In this document: in pieces, positions 32,717-41,448 of the stretch
Numbering within the stretch: the first letter of the stretch is position 1
Layout: each line of letters opens with the position of its first letter
Origin: JBBECE01 sp040881985
GTDB lineage: Bacteria; Pseudomonadota; Alphaproteobacteria; Rhizobiales; Devosiaceae
DNA: 64,000 nucleotides
Direction: 5' to 3'
Assembly (NCBI GenBank): GCA_040881985.1
Contig: JBBECE010000014.1
Location: forward strand, 65,595-129,594
Translations under genes and position numbers: made by a program
Notes under the pieces: generated by a model
What the model was told of the DNA's origin: nothing
What the model saw: only the letters and a program-made list of their open reading frames with translations
The model's database searches: none

Positions 32717-32868
32717 TTGGGTCTCCCCGGAATGGGTTTTCTGACGTTCAATGTCGCAAATTCGACCTGAACCGGGACTGAACGATGGCGCGGCGCGACA
32801 TTCAGCGGGATTTGCCGAGGCACCCGACTGCGCTAGGGTGCGACCGGTCCAAAAACAGGAGGCCGTTC

Positions 32869-33426
32869 ATGCCCGTGTCCGCCCAGGCGCCGAAACTCGG
32901 CATCGCGGCGCCGCAATTCAAACTCCCGGCGACGGACGGCAAGAGCTATGCGCTGGCCGATATCATGGGGGCGAAGGGCGCGGTGGTCGTTTTCATCTGC
33001 AATCACTGTCCCTATGTGAAAGCGGTGATCGACCGGCTCGTCGCCGACGCCAAAATTCTCGCCGCCGAGGGCATCGGATTTGCCGCGATCTGCTCCAACG
33101 ACGCCAAGAACTATCCAGAGGACTCGTTCGACAAGATGAAGGCGTTCGCGACGAAGCACCGGTTCTCGTTCCCGTATCTGCATGACGAAAGCCAGGTCAT
33201 AGCCCGCGCCTACGACGCGGTCTGCACGCCGGACTTCTACGGGCTCAATGCGTCGGGCCTGATTGAATATCGCGGCAGGCTCGACGAGGGCCGGACCGAG
33301 CTTCCCCAGCCGGGGGCGCGGCGCGAACTCGTCGAGGCGATGCGGGCGATCGCCGCGACCGGCAAGGGACCGGCGCAGCAATTGGCTTCGGTCGGCTGCT
33401 CGATCAAATGGAAGGCGGCGGCGTAG
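32869..33426 (+). CDS. Thioredoxin-fold (AhpC/TSA-like) protein
   Basis: 185 residues from ATG 32869. AhpC/TSA-type redoxin start (LGIAAPQFKLPATDGKSYAL) and the motif FICNHCPYVKAV, where CNHC stands at the CxxC position, followed by CSNDAKNYPEDSFDKM. No signal peptide. Probably a cytoplasmic thiol reductase or peroxidase of the family often annotated as thioredoxin family protein; substrate unknown. Convergent with the thioesterase gene three bases away. Confidence 0.82.
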   Translation: MPVSAQAPKLGIAAPQFKLPATDGKSYALADIMGAKGAVVVFICNHCPYVKAVIDRLVADAKILAAEGIGFAAICSNDAKNYPEDSFDKMKAFATKHRFSFPYLHDESQVIARAYDAVCTPDFYGLNASGLIEYRGRLDEGRTELPQPGARRELVEAMRAIAATGKGPAQQLASVGCSIKWKAAA

Positions 33427-33429
33427 GGA

Positions 33430-33825
33430 TTATGGATCGACTTTTCGCTTCGCGCCCGTCTCGTCGAGGGCTACGTAAACGAACTTACCCTCGGTGACCT
33501 TGATCCGGTCAGCGATGCGCTGGCGGCGTACCCAGGCTTCGACCTCGATGGCGATTGAGGTCGTCCCGACCCGCTCGATCGCGGTATAGACGCAGAGCAC
33601 GTCGCCGACCTTTACCGGCACGATGAAGGTCATAGCCTCGACCGCGACGGTGACGACCCGCCCGCGGGCGCGCTCGTAGGCGGCGATGCCCCCGGCAATG
33701 TCCATCTGGCTCATCACCCAGCCGCCGAATATGTCGCCCGACGGATTGGTGTCGGCGGGCATGGCGAGGGTGCGGACGGTCAGGGTGCCGTGCGGCTCGG
33801 AATCGTTCTGCGGCGCGTCTTGCAT
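33430..33825 (-). CDS. Acyl-CoA thioesterase, YciA-like
   Basis: 131 residues, single hot-dog domain. TNPSGDIFGGWVMSQMDIAGG carries the conserved Asn and the Asp of YciA/acyl-CoA thioester hydrolases (quoted in part), followed by VVTVAVEAMTFIVPVKVGDVLCVY. Hydrolyses acyl-CoA in the cytoplasm; chain preference unknown. Starts one base after the tdk stop, so it is co-transcribed with tdk. Confidence 0.88.
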   Translation of the reverse strand: MQDAPQNDSEPHGTLTVRTLAMPADTNPSGDIFGGWVMSQMDIAGGIAAYERARGRVVTVAVEAMTFIVPVKVGDVLCVYTAIERVGTTSIAIEVEAWVRRQRIADRIKVTEGKFVYVALDETGAKRKVDP

Positions 33826-33826
33826 C

Positions 33827-34477
33827 CTATTCGGCGGCGGCTTGCGGGGCCGCGTCGTCGTCCTCGAGGAAGGCATCAACGACAATGGCGGCTTCGGGCC
33901 AGCGGCCGACCTTCTCTTCCCAGTGTTTTCGGCAAAGACTGACGTAGGTCTCATTGCCGCCGATATGTACCTGCGCCCCCTTGGTGAGGACCCGGCCTTC
34001 CTCGTCGAGGCGCACGACCATCGTCGCCTTGGCGCCGCATTCGCAGATGGTGCGGATCTCGCGCAGTTCGTCGGCGATTGCGAGCAACTCAGCAGAGCCC
34101 GGGAAGAGCTTGCCCTGGAAATCGGTTCTCAGTCCGAAGCACATCACCGGCACTTTCAGCCGGTCGACGAGGCGGGCGAGCTGCCAGACCTGGTCCGTCG
34201 TCAGGAATTGCGCCTCGTCGAAAAAGGCGCAATCGACGCGGCGCCCGGCATGGGCCACCGCGATGCGGTCGTAGAGATTGTCGGACGGCGTGTAGAGGTC
34301 GGCCTCGCAATCGAAACCGATACGCGAGGCGATGCGGCCGACCCCGGCGCGGTCGTCGAAGGCGGCAGTGAACAAGAGGGTATGCATGCCGCGCTCGCGA
34401 TAGTTGTACGAGGCCTGCAGCAGCATCGTCGACTTGCCGGCGTTCATCGCCGCATAGGAGAAATAGAGTTTGGCCAT
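33827..34477 (-). CDS. tdk: Thymidine kinase
   Basis: Phosphorylates thymidine (salvage). 216 residues, type II (TK1-like). P-loop YAAMNAGKSTMLLQ, Walker B/catalytic VDCAFFDEAQFL, lasso region and zinc ligands in TICECGAKA and SLCRKHW. C-terminal acidic/Ala tail. Upstream region to 34948 has no gene but holds a strong terminator hairpin. Confidence 0.96.
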   Translation of the reverse strand: MAKLYFSYAAMNAGKSTMLLQASYNYRERGMHTLLFTAAFDDRAGVGRIASRIGFDCEADLYTPSDNLYDRIAVAHAGRRVDCAFFDEAQFLTTDQVWQLARLVDRLKVPVMCFGLRTDFQGKLFPGSAELLAIADELREIRTICECGAKATMVVRLDEEGRVLTKGAQVHIGGNETYVSLCRKHWEEKVGRWPEAAIVVDAFLEDDDAAPQAAAE

Positions 34478-34592
34478 GCCGCCCCGCCCCGGAATCGCCC
34501 CGCCGCGGCGACTCTAGGGGACGCCACCGGCGAATCAACGCCGCAAAGGCGCGATCAACAGGCTTCTCCCCGGATTTGCGGCCGGCCAAAAG

Positions 34593-34619
34593 AAAAGGCC
34601 GCTGGCGGGGCGGCCTTTT
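34593..34619 (-). terminator. Orphan terminator hairpin between divergent genes
   Basis: AAAAGGCCGC-TGGCGGG-GCGGCCTTTT, ten perfect pairs. On the minus strand the stem is followed by TTTTCTTTT. It lies between two divergent genes (tdk and a DUF2147 gene), where no known gene ends. The 471-base stretch 34478-34948 has no supported protein gene; a further hairpin GATGGTT-CACC-AACCATC lies near 34654-34671 on the same possible minus-strand transcript. Confidence 0.65.
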
Positions 34620-34948
34620 ATCGCGCTGAATTGGGGGTAGGTGGCGCGAGGATGGTTGGTGAACCATCAGGACCCGGATGCGGGGTAAGGCAGGAGCGTC
34701 CGTTCCATGATTCGCAGGCTAGGCGCGCTGTTTGACGCCCCGGTGTCCGAGTTGTGACGCTTTGGTGACTTTCCACAGGGCCTCGGCACAGCCAAGCAAT
34801 TGACTCCACAGCAAGTTCGCACCCTCGCGACGGCCGGGAACGAACAATTAAGCGAACTTGGAAACCGGCCTTTGACGTTTGCGGCGCGATAGTGGCGGCC
34901 GTCTCGATGGAGATACCCCGGCGTCGGGGTCTCGGCAGGGAGCCGTCA

Positions 34949-35350
34949 ATGAGGGGCTTTTTTCGGTTGCTGATCGCAGCGGTGGTGCTTGCAACCGGGT
35001 TTGGCACGCCGGTCGCGGCGGGCGATCTGCGCCCCGACGGCTACTGGATCACCGAGGGGCAAAAAGCGCGGTATTACGTCACCTCCTGCGGCAACGGGCA
35101 ATTGTGCGCGGTGCTCTTGTGGATCCGGCCCGACCTCGTGACCGAGCGCAACGTCAAGTTCCTCAACACCGCGATCTTCGAAAACCTGCCGCGGCAGGAC
35201 GAGACGCGCTGGAGCGGCGAGGTGACCCTTGACGGCCACACCGTCCAGGGCCTCGTCGAAATGGTCACCTACGACGAGATCAGGGTCACCGGCTGCGTTT
35301 TCATTCTCTGCGACACGGTGGTGATGAGCCGCCTGCCGGACAGCGGCTAA
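34949..35350 (+). CDS. DUF2147-like exported protein, tandem copy 1
   Basis: 133 residues from ATG 34949. Signal peptide (FFRLLIAAVVLATGFGTPVAA), then a small beta domain: DGYWIT, YYVTSCGNGQLCAVLLWIRPDLV, RWSGEVTLDGHTVQGLVEMV, VTGCVFILCDTVVMSRL. Two Cys pairs are shared with the next two genes. The pattern (W, CG-LCA-L-WI-PD, RW-G-V, GC-C) fits the DUF2147 fold seen in periplasmic proteins of alphaproteobacteria. No function known. Confidence 0.78.
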   Translation: MRGFFRLLIAAVVLATGFGTPVAAGDLRPDGYWITEGQKARYYVTSCGNGQLCAVLLWIRPDLVTERNVKFLNTAIFENLPRQDETRWSGEVTLDGHTVQGLVEMVTYDEIRVTGCVFILCDTVVMSRLPDSG

Positions 35351-35439
35351 GTCGGTCAGCGCCTTCGCTTCAACGCGCAGGATGGTGTAGGTTCGGCGCG
35401 GAACGGGTTGCCGTTCCGGGCCTGGAACCGGAATGATTC

Positions 35440-35838
35440 ATGAGAGTTTTGACCGCGATCGCCGCTTTGATGGTGGGGGTCATCGCCATTGGCACGGCGG
35501 TGGGCGCGTCGGCGATGACTCCCACCGGAATCTGGGAAGCTACCAATGGAGAGTCCCGCTACGCCGTCAGCCTTTGCGGCGATCGCACACAACTTTGCGC
35601 CTATCTCATCTGGATCGATCCCGACGTGCTCGACGACAACAACCGCAAATATCTCAACCGGTCGATCTTCCGGTTTCTGAACTCGACCGGCCCACATCGC
35701 TGGGAAGGCGAGATCACCGTCGAAGGGCGGGCGGTGAGCGGTGTGGTCGAACTGGTCAGCGCAAATGAGTTGCGAGTAACCGCCTGCGTTCTCGCGATCG
35801 TATGCAGCAGCGGAATCATGCCGCGCATCGGCAACTAG
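35440..35838 (+). CDS. DUF2147-like exported protein, tandem copy 2
   Basis: 132 residues. Signal peptide (AIAALMVGVIAIGTAVGASA) and the same core: TGIWEATNGESRYAVSLCGD, LCAYLIWIDPDVLDDNNRKYL, RWEGEITVEG, VTACVLAIVC. Cys positions are conserved with copies 1 and 3. Ninety bases after copy 1 stops. Confidence 0.78.
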   Translation: MRVLTAIAALMVGVIAIGTAVGASAMTPTGIWEATNGESRYAVSLCGDRTQLCAYLIWIDPDVLDDNNRKYLNRSIFRFLNSTGPHRWEGEITVEGRAVSGVVELVSANELRVTACVLAIVCSSGIMPRIGN

Positions 35839-35914
35839 ATGCCGGACCTTCACATTCGCGCCATAGTCGCGCCTTAGCGAAGTCAGCACGGGCGGGCGTG
35901 AAACGGAGCGATCA

Positions 35915-36319
35915 ATGAGAATCTTTGTTTCAGTCGCCGCCGCGGCGCTTGCCGCTTGCATTGGGGCCGCGACCGCGCTCGCCCAGGAACCGACCCCGGC
36001 GGGGCTCTGGGAAGCCGAGGACGGAAGAACCCGCTACACTGTCGCGCTGTGCGGGGACGGCCAACAGCTCTGCGGCTATCTCAGCTGGATAAGGCCGGAC
36101 AGTCTCGATGACAGCAACAGCAAGTATGTCGGGCGGGCAGTTTTCGAGGAGATGCCGCAAGCCGGCCGCTACCGCTGGAACGGCGACGTGACCCTCGAAG
36201 GCTACACGGTGCGCGGCTCGGTGCAGCTTGTTGCCAGCGATCAGCTGAAAATCGGCGCCTGCATCTACATTTTCATTTGCCGCAGCACCATGTTGACGCG
36301 GGTCGACGAGGGCGGCTAG
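35915..36319 (+). CDS. DUF2147-like exported protein, tandem copy 3
   Basis: 134 residues. Signal peptide ending ATALAQE; core AGLWEAEDGRTRYTVALCGD, LCGYLSWIRPDSLDDSNSKYV, RWNGDVTLEGYTVRG, IGACIYIFICRSTMLTRV. Most like copy 2. The three copies share perhaps 40-50 percent of residues by eye, so the expansion is old. The following 245 bases have no gene that I can support. Confidence 0.78.
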   Translation: MRIFVSVAAAALAACIGAATALAQEPTPAGLWEAEDGRTRYTVALCGDGQQLCGYLSWIRPDSLDDSNSKYVGRAVFEEMPQAGRYRWNGDVTLEGYTVRGSVQLVASDQLKIGACIYIFICRSTMLTRVDEGG

Positions 36320-36564
36320 GCCGGGCGGGTGCGCAGAGTCTCACTTATGTGAGGCGAGCCGGAACAGCCGCAACCGGCGCCAAGCCGGAGCGCCCCTATC
36401 GCACCTGTCCGATTGTGCTTCGGCCCGGCGGCGCGCCTGTTGGGGACGGCCTGGGGAAATCTCAAGTCCGGCCAACCCGAGGCGCTGCCCGGCCGACATC
36501 CCCTTGACGACTTGCGGGCGGCGCAGACCGAGAGCCGCGAGCTCCCGCCGCACAGGAGTACGCA

Positions 36565-37314
36565 ATGCAGTCCCATCTCAATATTACCGCCGCCGCGATG
36601 CTTTGGCTCGGCGCAGCCCTTGCGAACGCCGGGCTCGCCTCGGCCGGCGACGTCATTCCCCTCAAAGAGGCCAAACTCAACATCGAATACAACGCCACCG
36701 ACGACGATACCGGCTTTCAGGGCTTCATCGACAGCGAAGGCCGGCGGAGCCTCGTCATCTCCGGACCGGGGGGCGAGGTGTTGAGGTTCGAGGGATTGGG
36801 CAAGCTCGCGAGCCACGGGCTGACCGAACTGTTTTTCGAAACAGTCGAGCCGGCCGGCGCGGACATGCCGATCGAGGCGGTGCTGGCGGTGTTGCCGGAG
36901 GGCGAATACGCGATCAGCGGGGAGGCGATCGAAGCCGGCGTCGTCGGCGGGGCGACAAGCGGGGTCGCCTGGCTCACCCACGACATTCCGGCGGGCCCTG
37001 TGCTGACGAGCCCCGCCGAAGACGCGGTGGTGCCGGTCGGCGATCTCGTGGTGAGCTGGAGCGAGGTGACGATGACGATCACCGGCGAACCCGTCGAAAT
37101 CATCGCCTATCAGCTCATCATCGAGAAAGACGGGGAACCGCATCCCGAGATGATCGGCAATTTCGGATTGAGCATGTATCTGCCTGCCTCGGTGTTCGAG
37201 ATTCGGGTTCCGGCGGGATTCCTCGAGCCCGCGACGTCTTACGCCTGGGAGGTTCTCGCCATCGAAGTGAGCGGCAACCAGACGCTTTCCTCGAGCGCGT
37301 TCCGGACCGAGTGA
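36565..37314 (+). CDS. Exported protein with fibronectin-type-III-like domain
   Basis: 249 residues. Signal peptide (ITAAAMLWLGAALANAGLASA). The second half (VLTSPAEDAVVPVGDLVVSW ... PATSYAWEVLAIEVSGNQTL) has the strand and Trp/Tyr spacing of an Fn3-like domain. The first half includes ADMPIEAVLAVLPEGEYAISG. Not otherwise recognised; no catalytic motif seen. A 491-codon minus-strand frame over the same DNA is a shadow. Confidence 0.7.
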   Translation: MQSHLNITAAAMLWLGAALANAGLASAGDVIPLKEAKLNIEYNATDDDTGFQGFIDSEGRRSLVISGPGGEVLRFEGLGKLASHGLTELFFETVEPAGADMPIEAVLAVLPEGEYAISGEAIEAGVVGGATSGVAWLTHDIPAGPVLTSPAEDAVVPVGDLVVSWSEVTMTITGEPVEIIAYQLIIEKDGEPHPEMIGNFGLSMYLPASVFEIRVPAGFLEPATSYAWEVLAIEVSGNQTLSSSAFRTE

Positions 37315-37417
37315 CACCATTGCCCGGCCGGCGGGGCGGCACGCGCTGCTCCACCGGACGGGAGCGACGTGCTCCCAGTGCTCCGGGTAGGGGCCCAACG
37401 TGGAAAGGCCGGAGCCG

Positions 37418-37981
37418 ATGAAGCGCCTGATCTGGATCGCCGCGCTCGCCGTGGCGCTGTTCTCCACCCTTGCCGTCGTCGAGACGCTGAAAAGCGACGA
37501 GCCGTTCTCGGCGACCGGGTTGGCACTCGATCTCTTTGAAGCGGGGGTTCTGGCGCTGGCGGTGGTTGCGACCGCCTTTGCCTCGCTCGAGATTCGCGAC
37601 ATGCGGCGCGAGCGCATCGACCTTCTCAACGACCTCGCCAGGGCCCGCGTCGAGGGCGAACGGTGGCGCACGACGGCGCGGGTGCACCTCGACGGGCTCA
37701 GCCGCGCCATTCTCGAACAATTCAGGGCGTGGCGCCTCAGCGAGGGCGAGGCGGACGTCGCGGTCCTCATGCTCAAGGGTCTCTCGCACAAGGAGATCGC
37801 GCGCCTGCGCGAGGCGGGCGAGGCGACCGTCCGGCAGCAGGCGGCGTCGGTCTATCGCAAGTCGGGTCTGGCCAGCCGGGCGGAGCTGGCGGCGTTCTTC
37901 CTCGAGGATTTGTTCGCTCCGGACAGTGAGCGCGGCGCGACGCCGGCGCGGGCCATGCGGCTCGTCGATTCGAGGGATTGA
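37418..37981 (+). CDS. Membrane-tethered LuxR-type HTH regulator
   Basis: 187 residues from ATG 37418 (GGAG seven bases before); a GTG at 37400 is an alternative. Two N-terminal membrane helices (LIWIAALAVALFSTLAVVE and LFEAGVLALAVVATAFA), a charged, probably coiled-coil linker (EIRDMRRERIDLLNDLARARVEGERWR), then a GerE/LuxR HTH: WRLSEGEADVAVLMLKGLSHKEIA with VRQQAASVYRKSGLASRAELAAFF. The HTH is cytoplasmic if both ends face inside. No receiver or ligand domain. Confidence 0.8.
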   Translation: MKRLIWIAALAVALFSTLAVVETLKSDEPFSATGLALDLFEAGVLALAVVATAFASLEIRDMRRERIDLLNDLARARVEGERWRTTARVHLDGLSRAILEQFRAWRLSEGEADVAVLMLKGLSHKEIARLREAGEATVRQQAASVYRKSGLASRAELAAFFLEDLFAPDSERGATPARAMRLVDSRD

Positions 37982-37995
37982 GGGTCGCGAGGCTC

Positions 37996-38880
37996 CTAGG
38001 CCTGTCGCGGCCGGCGCGTGAGCGGCACGATCTCGACCAGGACGATCGCGAGGAAGATCAGCGCCGCCCCGGCATAGCCGATGCCGGGCAGCCGCTCGCC
38101 GAGAATGAGCGCCCCGCCGAGCGCCGCGAACAGCGCTTCGGCCGACATGATGATCGCGGCGTTCGCCGGGGGCACGTGCTGCTGGCCGATCGCCTGACAG
38201 GTGAACCCGATGGCGGTCGACACAAACGCCACATAGGCGATCTCGACCCAGCCGAGCCGGAAAGCTTCGAGCGTGACGGTTTCGGTCGCGGCCGCGCCCA
38301 GCGCCGAATAGACGCCGGCGAGCAGGAAGATCACCGCGGAGACAAAGATCGGACGGGCGGTGAGGCGCACCAGATGGCCGAGCAGCAGGACATGGAGGGC
38401 CCAGAACAGGGCACTGCCGACAATCAAGGCGTCGCCGACCGCGAACCGGTCGAGCCTGGCGCCGTTGAGGAGATAGAGTCCCAAGAGCGCCAACAGGGTC
38501 GAGGCCCAGATGATCGGGTGCGGCCGGATGCGGACGCCGATCAGCAGGATGGCGGGAACGAAAAGGACATAAAGTCCGGTGAGAAATCCGCCATTGGTGG
38601 CGGTGGTGGTGATCAGGCCTTGCTGCTGCAACCACGAGGCGAGGAAAAAGGCGACCGAGGCCAGCCCGATCAAACGCCAGTCGCGCGCCTCGATCGGGGT
38701 GCGCCGCGAGCGGCGCTCGAAGAGCGCGATCGGCAGGACGGCGAGACCGCCAAGCAGACAACGCGCGGCGATGAAGCTCAGCGGCTCCAGCGACTCCATG
38801 GCGCTTTTCTGGGCGATAAAAGCGAAGCCCCAGACGATCGAAGCGAAAATCAGAATAAGAGTCGCGAGCCGGCGGGACAC
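37996..38880 (-). CDS. EamA-family (DMT) transporter
   Basis: 294 residues, ten membrane segments in two EamA repeats. First repeat: LATLILIFASIVWGFAFIAQ then SLEPLSFIAARCLLGGLAVLP; second: ALFWALHVLLLGHLVRL and ALFAALGGALILGERLPGIGYAGAALI. Family members export amino acids, drugs or metabolites across the inner membrane; the substrate is unknown. Its start is one base before the aminotransferase stop, so the two are probably one operon. Confidence 0.9.
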   Translation of the reverse strand: MSRRLATLILIFASIVWGFAFIAQKSAMESLEPLSFIAARCLLGGLAVLPIALFERRSRRTPIEARDWRLIGLASVAFFLASWLQQQGLITTTATNGGFLTGLYVLFVPAILLIGVRIRPHPIIWASTLLALLGLYLLNGARLDRFAVGDALIVGSALFWALHVLLLGHLVRLTARPIFVSAVIFLLAGVYSALGAAATETVTLEAFRLGWVEIAYVAFVSTAIGFTCQAIGQQHVPPANAAIIMSAEALFAALGGALILGERLPGIGYAGAALIFLAIVLVEIVPLTRRPRQA

Positions 38881-38881
38881 T

Positions 38882-40149
38882 TCAGGGGCGGCCCTTGAAA
38901 ACCTTGATCAGCGCCTCGATCGCCCGCTCGATCTCGACGGGGCTGGTGTAGTGGACGAAGGAGAGCCGCAGCACGCCACGTTCGGGATCGATACCGAGCG
39001 CCTCGAGCAGGCGGACCGAGTAGAAATGCCCGCCGCCGGCCATGATCTTGTGGGCGGCAAGCTGTTCGGCAAGCTCGGCGCCGGGACGGTTGCCGGCGAT
39101 GGCGACGGTCGGAGCGCGGCCTTCGGGGGTCGACGGCCCGATGAGGCGGATATCGTTGCGGGTACGCAGGAACTCGAGCAGCGGCGCGAGTAGCGCTGTC
39201 TCCTCGGCCCGCATCAGATCGTGGGCGCGACGGAACGGGTCGGCGCCATCAGGGATGGGCCCGGGGCTTGCGGCGAGGGCCTCGTAATAGTCGGCGATGC
39301 CGGCGCTGGCGGCGATCTGCGCGTGATCGGGGCCGGCGGGCGTCAGACGCTTTCGCAACTGCTTGTCGTTGAAGTAATGGCCTTGATTGGGCAGCGCCCG
39401 GGCAAGGTCGGGCTTGACCGCCATCACTCCTTGATGCGGTCCGTAAGTCTTGTAGGTCGAGATCAGATAGACGTCGGCGCCGATNNNNNNNNNNCGGGGC
39501 CGTGGGCGCCGACATCGGGCGGCCCGTGCGGGGCGTAGGAGACCCCGTCGACGACGCTGATCGCGCCGGCCCCGGCGATCTTGCGGCAGATCTCGGCGGC
39601 CGGATTAATCTCGCCGACGATGTTGGAGGCGTGCGGGAAGGCGACGAGCCCGACCCGCGAATCGAGCAGCCTGTCGAGGTCTTTCGGATCGAGATGACCG
39701 GTCTCGGGATTGACCCGCCATTCGCGGATCTCGAAGGCCTCGGCGGCCAGCCGCCGCAGCGCTCCGGAATTGGCTTCGTGGTCCTGGTTGGTGACAACGA
39801 TTGTGGCGCCGGGTCGCAAATACCGGGCGAAGGCGCGGGCAAGCACATAGGTGTTCTGCGAGGTCGAGGGGCCGAAATGGATCGCCTCGGTTGGAACGTT
39901 GAGGAGCTTGCCCATCCGCTCATGGGCAAAATCCATCGCCTCGCCCGCTTCGGTCGAGGCGGGGAAGGGCGCGTAGGGTTGGACCTTCAGGCGACGGTAA
40001 TAGGTGAAGAGCCGGTCGAGGACTTGCGCGCAAGGGTAGGAACCGCCCGCGTTTTCAAAGAACCCCCAGCCGGTGAGCGACGGCTCGGCGAAGGCGGGGA
40101 AATGCGCCCGGATGGTCTGCGGGTCGAGCGGCAATGGGACTGAAGGCAT
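38882..40149 (-). CDS. Class V aminotransferase / cysteine-desulfurase-like protein (split by an assembly gap)
   Basis: PLP enzyme of the cysteine-desulfurase-like group. N-terminal part 39495-40149: WGFFENAGGSYPCAQVL, FGPSTSQNTYVLARAF, VVDGVSYAPHG with the PLP Asp. C-terminal part 38882-39484: GADVYLISTYKTYGPHQG, with the Schiff-base Lys in STYKTYG, to SFVHYTSPVEIERAI. The frames on the two sides of the ten N differ, as expected if the gap length is nominal. Homologues suggest only a few residues are missing. Sulfur mobilisation or another PLP reaction cannot be separated by sequence. Confidence 0.85.
39485..39494. other. Assembly gap (10 N) inside the aminotransferase gene
   Basis: Ten undetermined bases of unknown true length. 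They lie between GAHGP and GADVYL of one protein, so the contigs are correctly joined but the frame is broken artificially. Confidence 0.98.
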
Positions 40150-40296
40150 TGGGTAGCCCTTGATCGAGAGGCTACCTAGCCCGCCCCCGCTTCGCCCGGC
40201 AAGTCGAACGGCAGTCGCCCCGGGGGAGGACCCGGGGCGTCTCCGAAGGGGCCGGCCGCACGGGGCGGGGGCAATGCGCGGCCGGCGGTTGTGGAT

Positions 40297-40863
40297 TTAC
40301 CGCCAGCGGCGGAACATGAAGCGCGGGCCGTCGTCGCCCTGCCAGTTGTGGCGGGCGCCCTGGCGCATTGGCAACAGGGCGAGCTTCTGCCGGTCGGTCA
40401 GGGAGTCGTAGAAGGCCTCGAAGGCGGGAAGCGCCGAATCTACCGCCTCGAGATGGGCGGAGACGAGGCTCTGGCGCAGCCGGATCGCATCGACCAGATC
40501 ATCCGGCCGATCATCGCCGGCGGCGACGCAGGCGTCGGCGAACCCGGTCTGGGCGGCGAGCGCCGCGGTGCGGAAGTCTTCGAAAAGCGGGGTCTGGGCG
40601 TCGGTCAGCTCGAGCCGCTCGGCGGCAGCCTCGAGGGCGGATTCAAGGTGGGTCGCGCCGCGTTCCGAACAGGCGATGGCGAGCAATTCGCCGCCCCCGC
40701 CGCCGCCCATCATCGGGCCGATCGGCTGGTCGAACGGCACCTGGGCCGGGCCGTGGCGGTAATGGGTGAAGGCGACATCCTGGGCGATGGCCGCGGGCGC
40801 CGCGGCGAGCGCAATACCGGCCGCGGTCAGGGCGGAGGCGACGGTCGTCTGGATCAGTCTCAT
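40297..40863 (-). CDS. Spy/CpxP-like LTxxQ periplasmic protein
   Basis: 188 residues from ATG 40863. Signal peptide (TVASALTAAGIALAAAPAAIAQ), then mostly helical with two LTxxQ motifs: LELTDAQTPLFEDF and SLTDRQKLALLP, the mark of Spy/CpxP-type proteins, which bind unfolded proteins or metal in the periplasm. The C-terminus is Arg/Trp-rich (RFMFRRWR). A Met/Gly-rich stretch (GPMMGGGGGGE) follows the signal. Confidence 0.82.
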   Translation of the reverse strand: MRLIQTTVASALTAAGIALAAAPAAIAQDVAFTHYRHGPAQVPFDQPIGPMMGGGGGGELLAIACSERGATHLESALEAAAERLELTDAQTPLFEDFRTAALAAQTGFADACVAAGDDRPDDLVDAIRLRQSLVSAHLEAVDSALPAFEAFYDSLTDRQKLALLPMRQGARHNWQGDDGPRFMFRRWR

Positions 40864-40993
40864 GGGGCGTTCCTCAGCAAGGGGGACGATGCAATAGTGG
40901 CGAAGGTAGGCAGCGGCCCCTTGCGACAAGCTTTCCGCCCGGTGAATTGTCGGTAAGGTCGGTAAGGTTGGGCGCGCCGGTCGCGGTGCCGCG

Positions 40994-41021
40994 AAAAAAG
41001 CGGCCGGCCCGAAGGCCGGCC
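40994..41021 (-). terminator. Intrinsic terminator
   Basis: On the minus strand GGCCGGCC-TTCG-GGCCGGCC-GC-TTTTTT: eight pairs, TTCG loop, six T. It lies 43 bases beyond the stop of the minus-strand small membrane gene 41064-41282 and supports transcription of that gene. Confidence 0.8.
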
Positions 41022-41063
41022 AGTCCCATCCATCAAAGAATGGGTTCGGGTGGGTCCCGTTGT

Positions 41064-41282
41064 TCAGCGATGCGCGGCGCAATGCCTCCGGAAAGTGGCG
41101 CCCGGCTTTCCCGCCCCCCGCCACCGAAGAAAAGCGGCGCCAGCGAGTAAGAGGGTCAAGGGGAGAATCAGACCGGCCGGATCAGGATCGACATCCGGCA
41201 GCGTTGCCGCGTACGCGAGAACCAGAAGCGCGGCGGAAATGACGGCGATGTGAACGAACCGGTGAAAACTTCCGCTCCCCAT
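41064..41282 (-). CDS. Small membrane protein
   Basis: 72 residues with two hydrophobic helices (FVHIAVISAALLVLAYAATL and GLILPLTLLLAGAAFL) separated by DVDPDP, ending in a basic tail. No family recognised. The well-formed terminator at 40994-41021 on the same strand supports a real transcript. Function unknown. Confidence 0.5.
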   Translation of the reverse strand: MGSGSFHRFVHIAVISAALLVLAYAATLPDVDPDPAGLILPLTLLLAGAAFLRWRGAGKPGATFRRHCAAHR

Positions 41283-41448
41283 TATGCCCTCGTGCGGTAT
41301 CGTTTACGCTCTGAAGGTGAGCCGCAAATACGCATGAAGTTGGGGCGGGGTGTGATTTAGTCGGCGCGTTTTCGCGGCAAGTTTGTGTCCGGTTTCGCGG
41401 TGCCGCCGCGGCCGTCCCGGACGCGAAGCGAAAAGGAGCGATCGGACC

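Noticed and set aside
34620..34720. Possible SRP (4.5S) RNA because of GGTGAACC and a GC-rich hairpin
   Set aside because: The conserved CAGGTC...GGAAGG-AGCAG core and GGAA tetraloop are absent.
36316..37791. 491-codon minus-strand open frame over the Fn3-like and LuxR-type genes
   Set aside because: Covers two plus-strand genes with signal peptide or HTH motifs; Arg-rich and without a domain.
37118..38761. 547-codon minus-strand open frame
   Set aside because: Out-of-frame reading of the EamA gene and antisense of the LuxR-type gene; the EamA frame has clear membrane helices.
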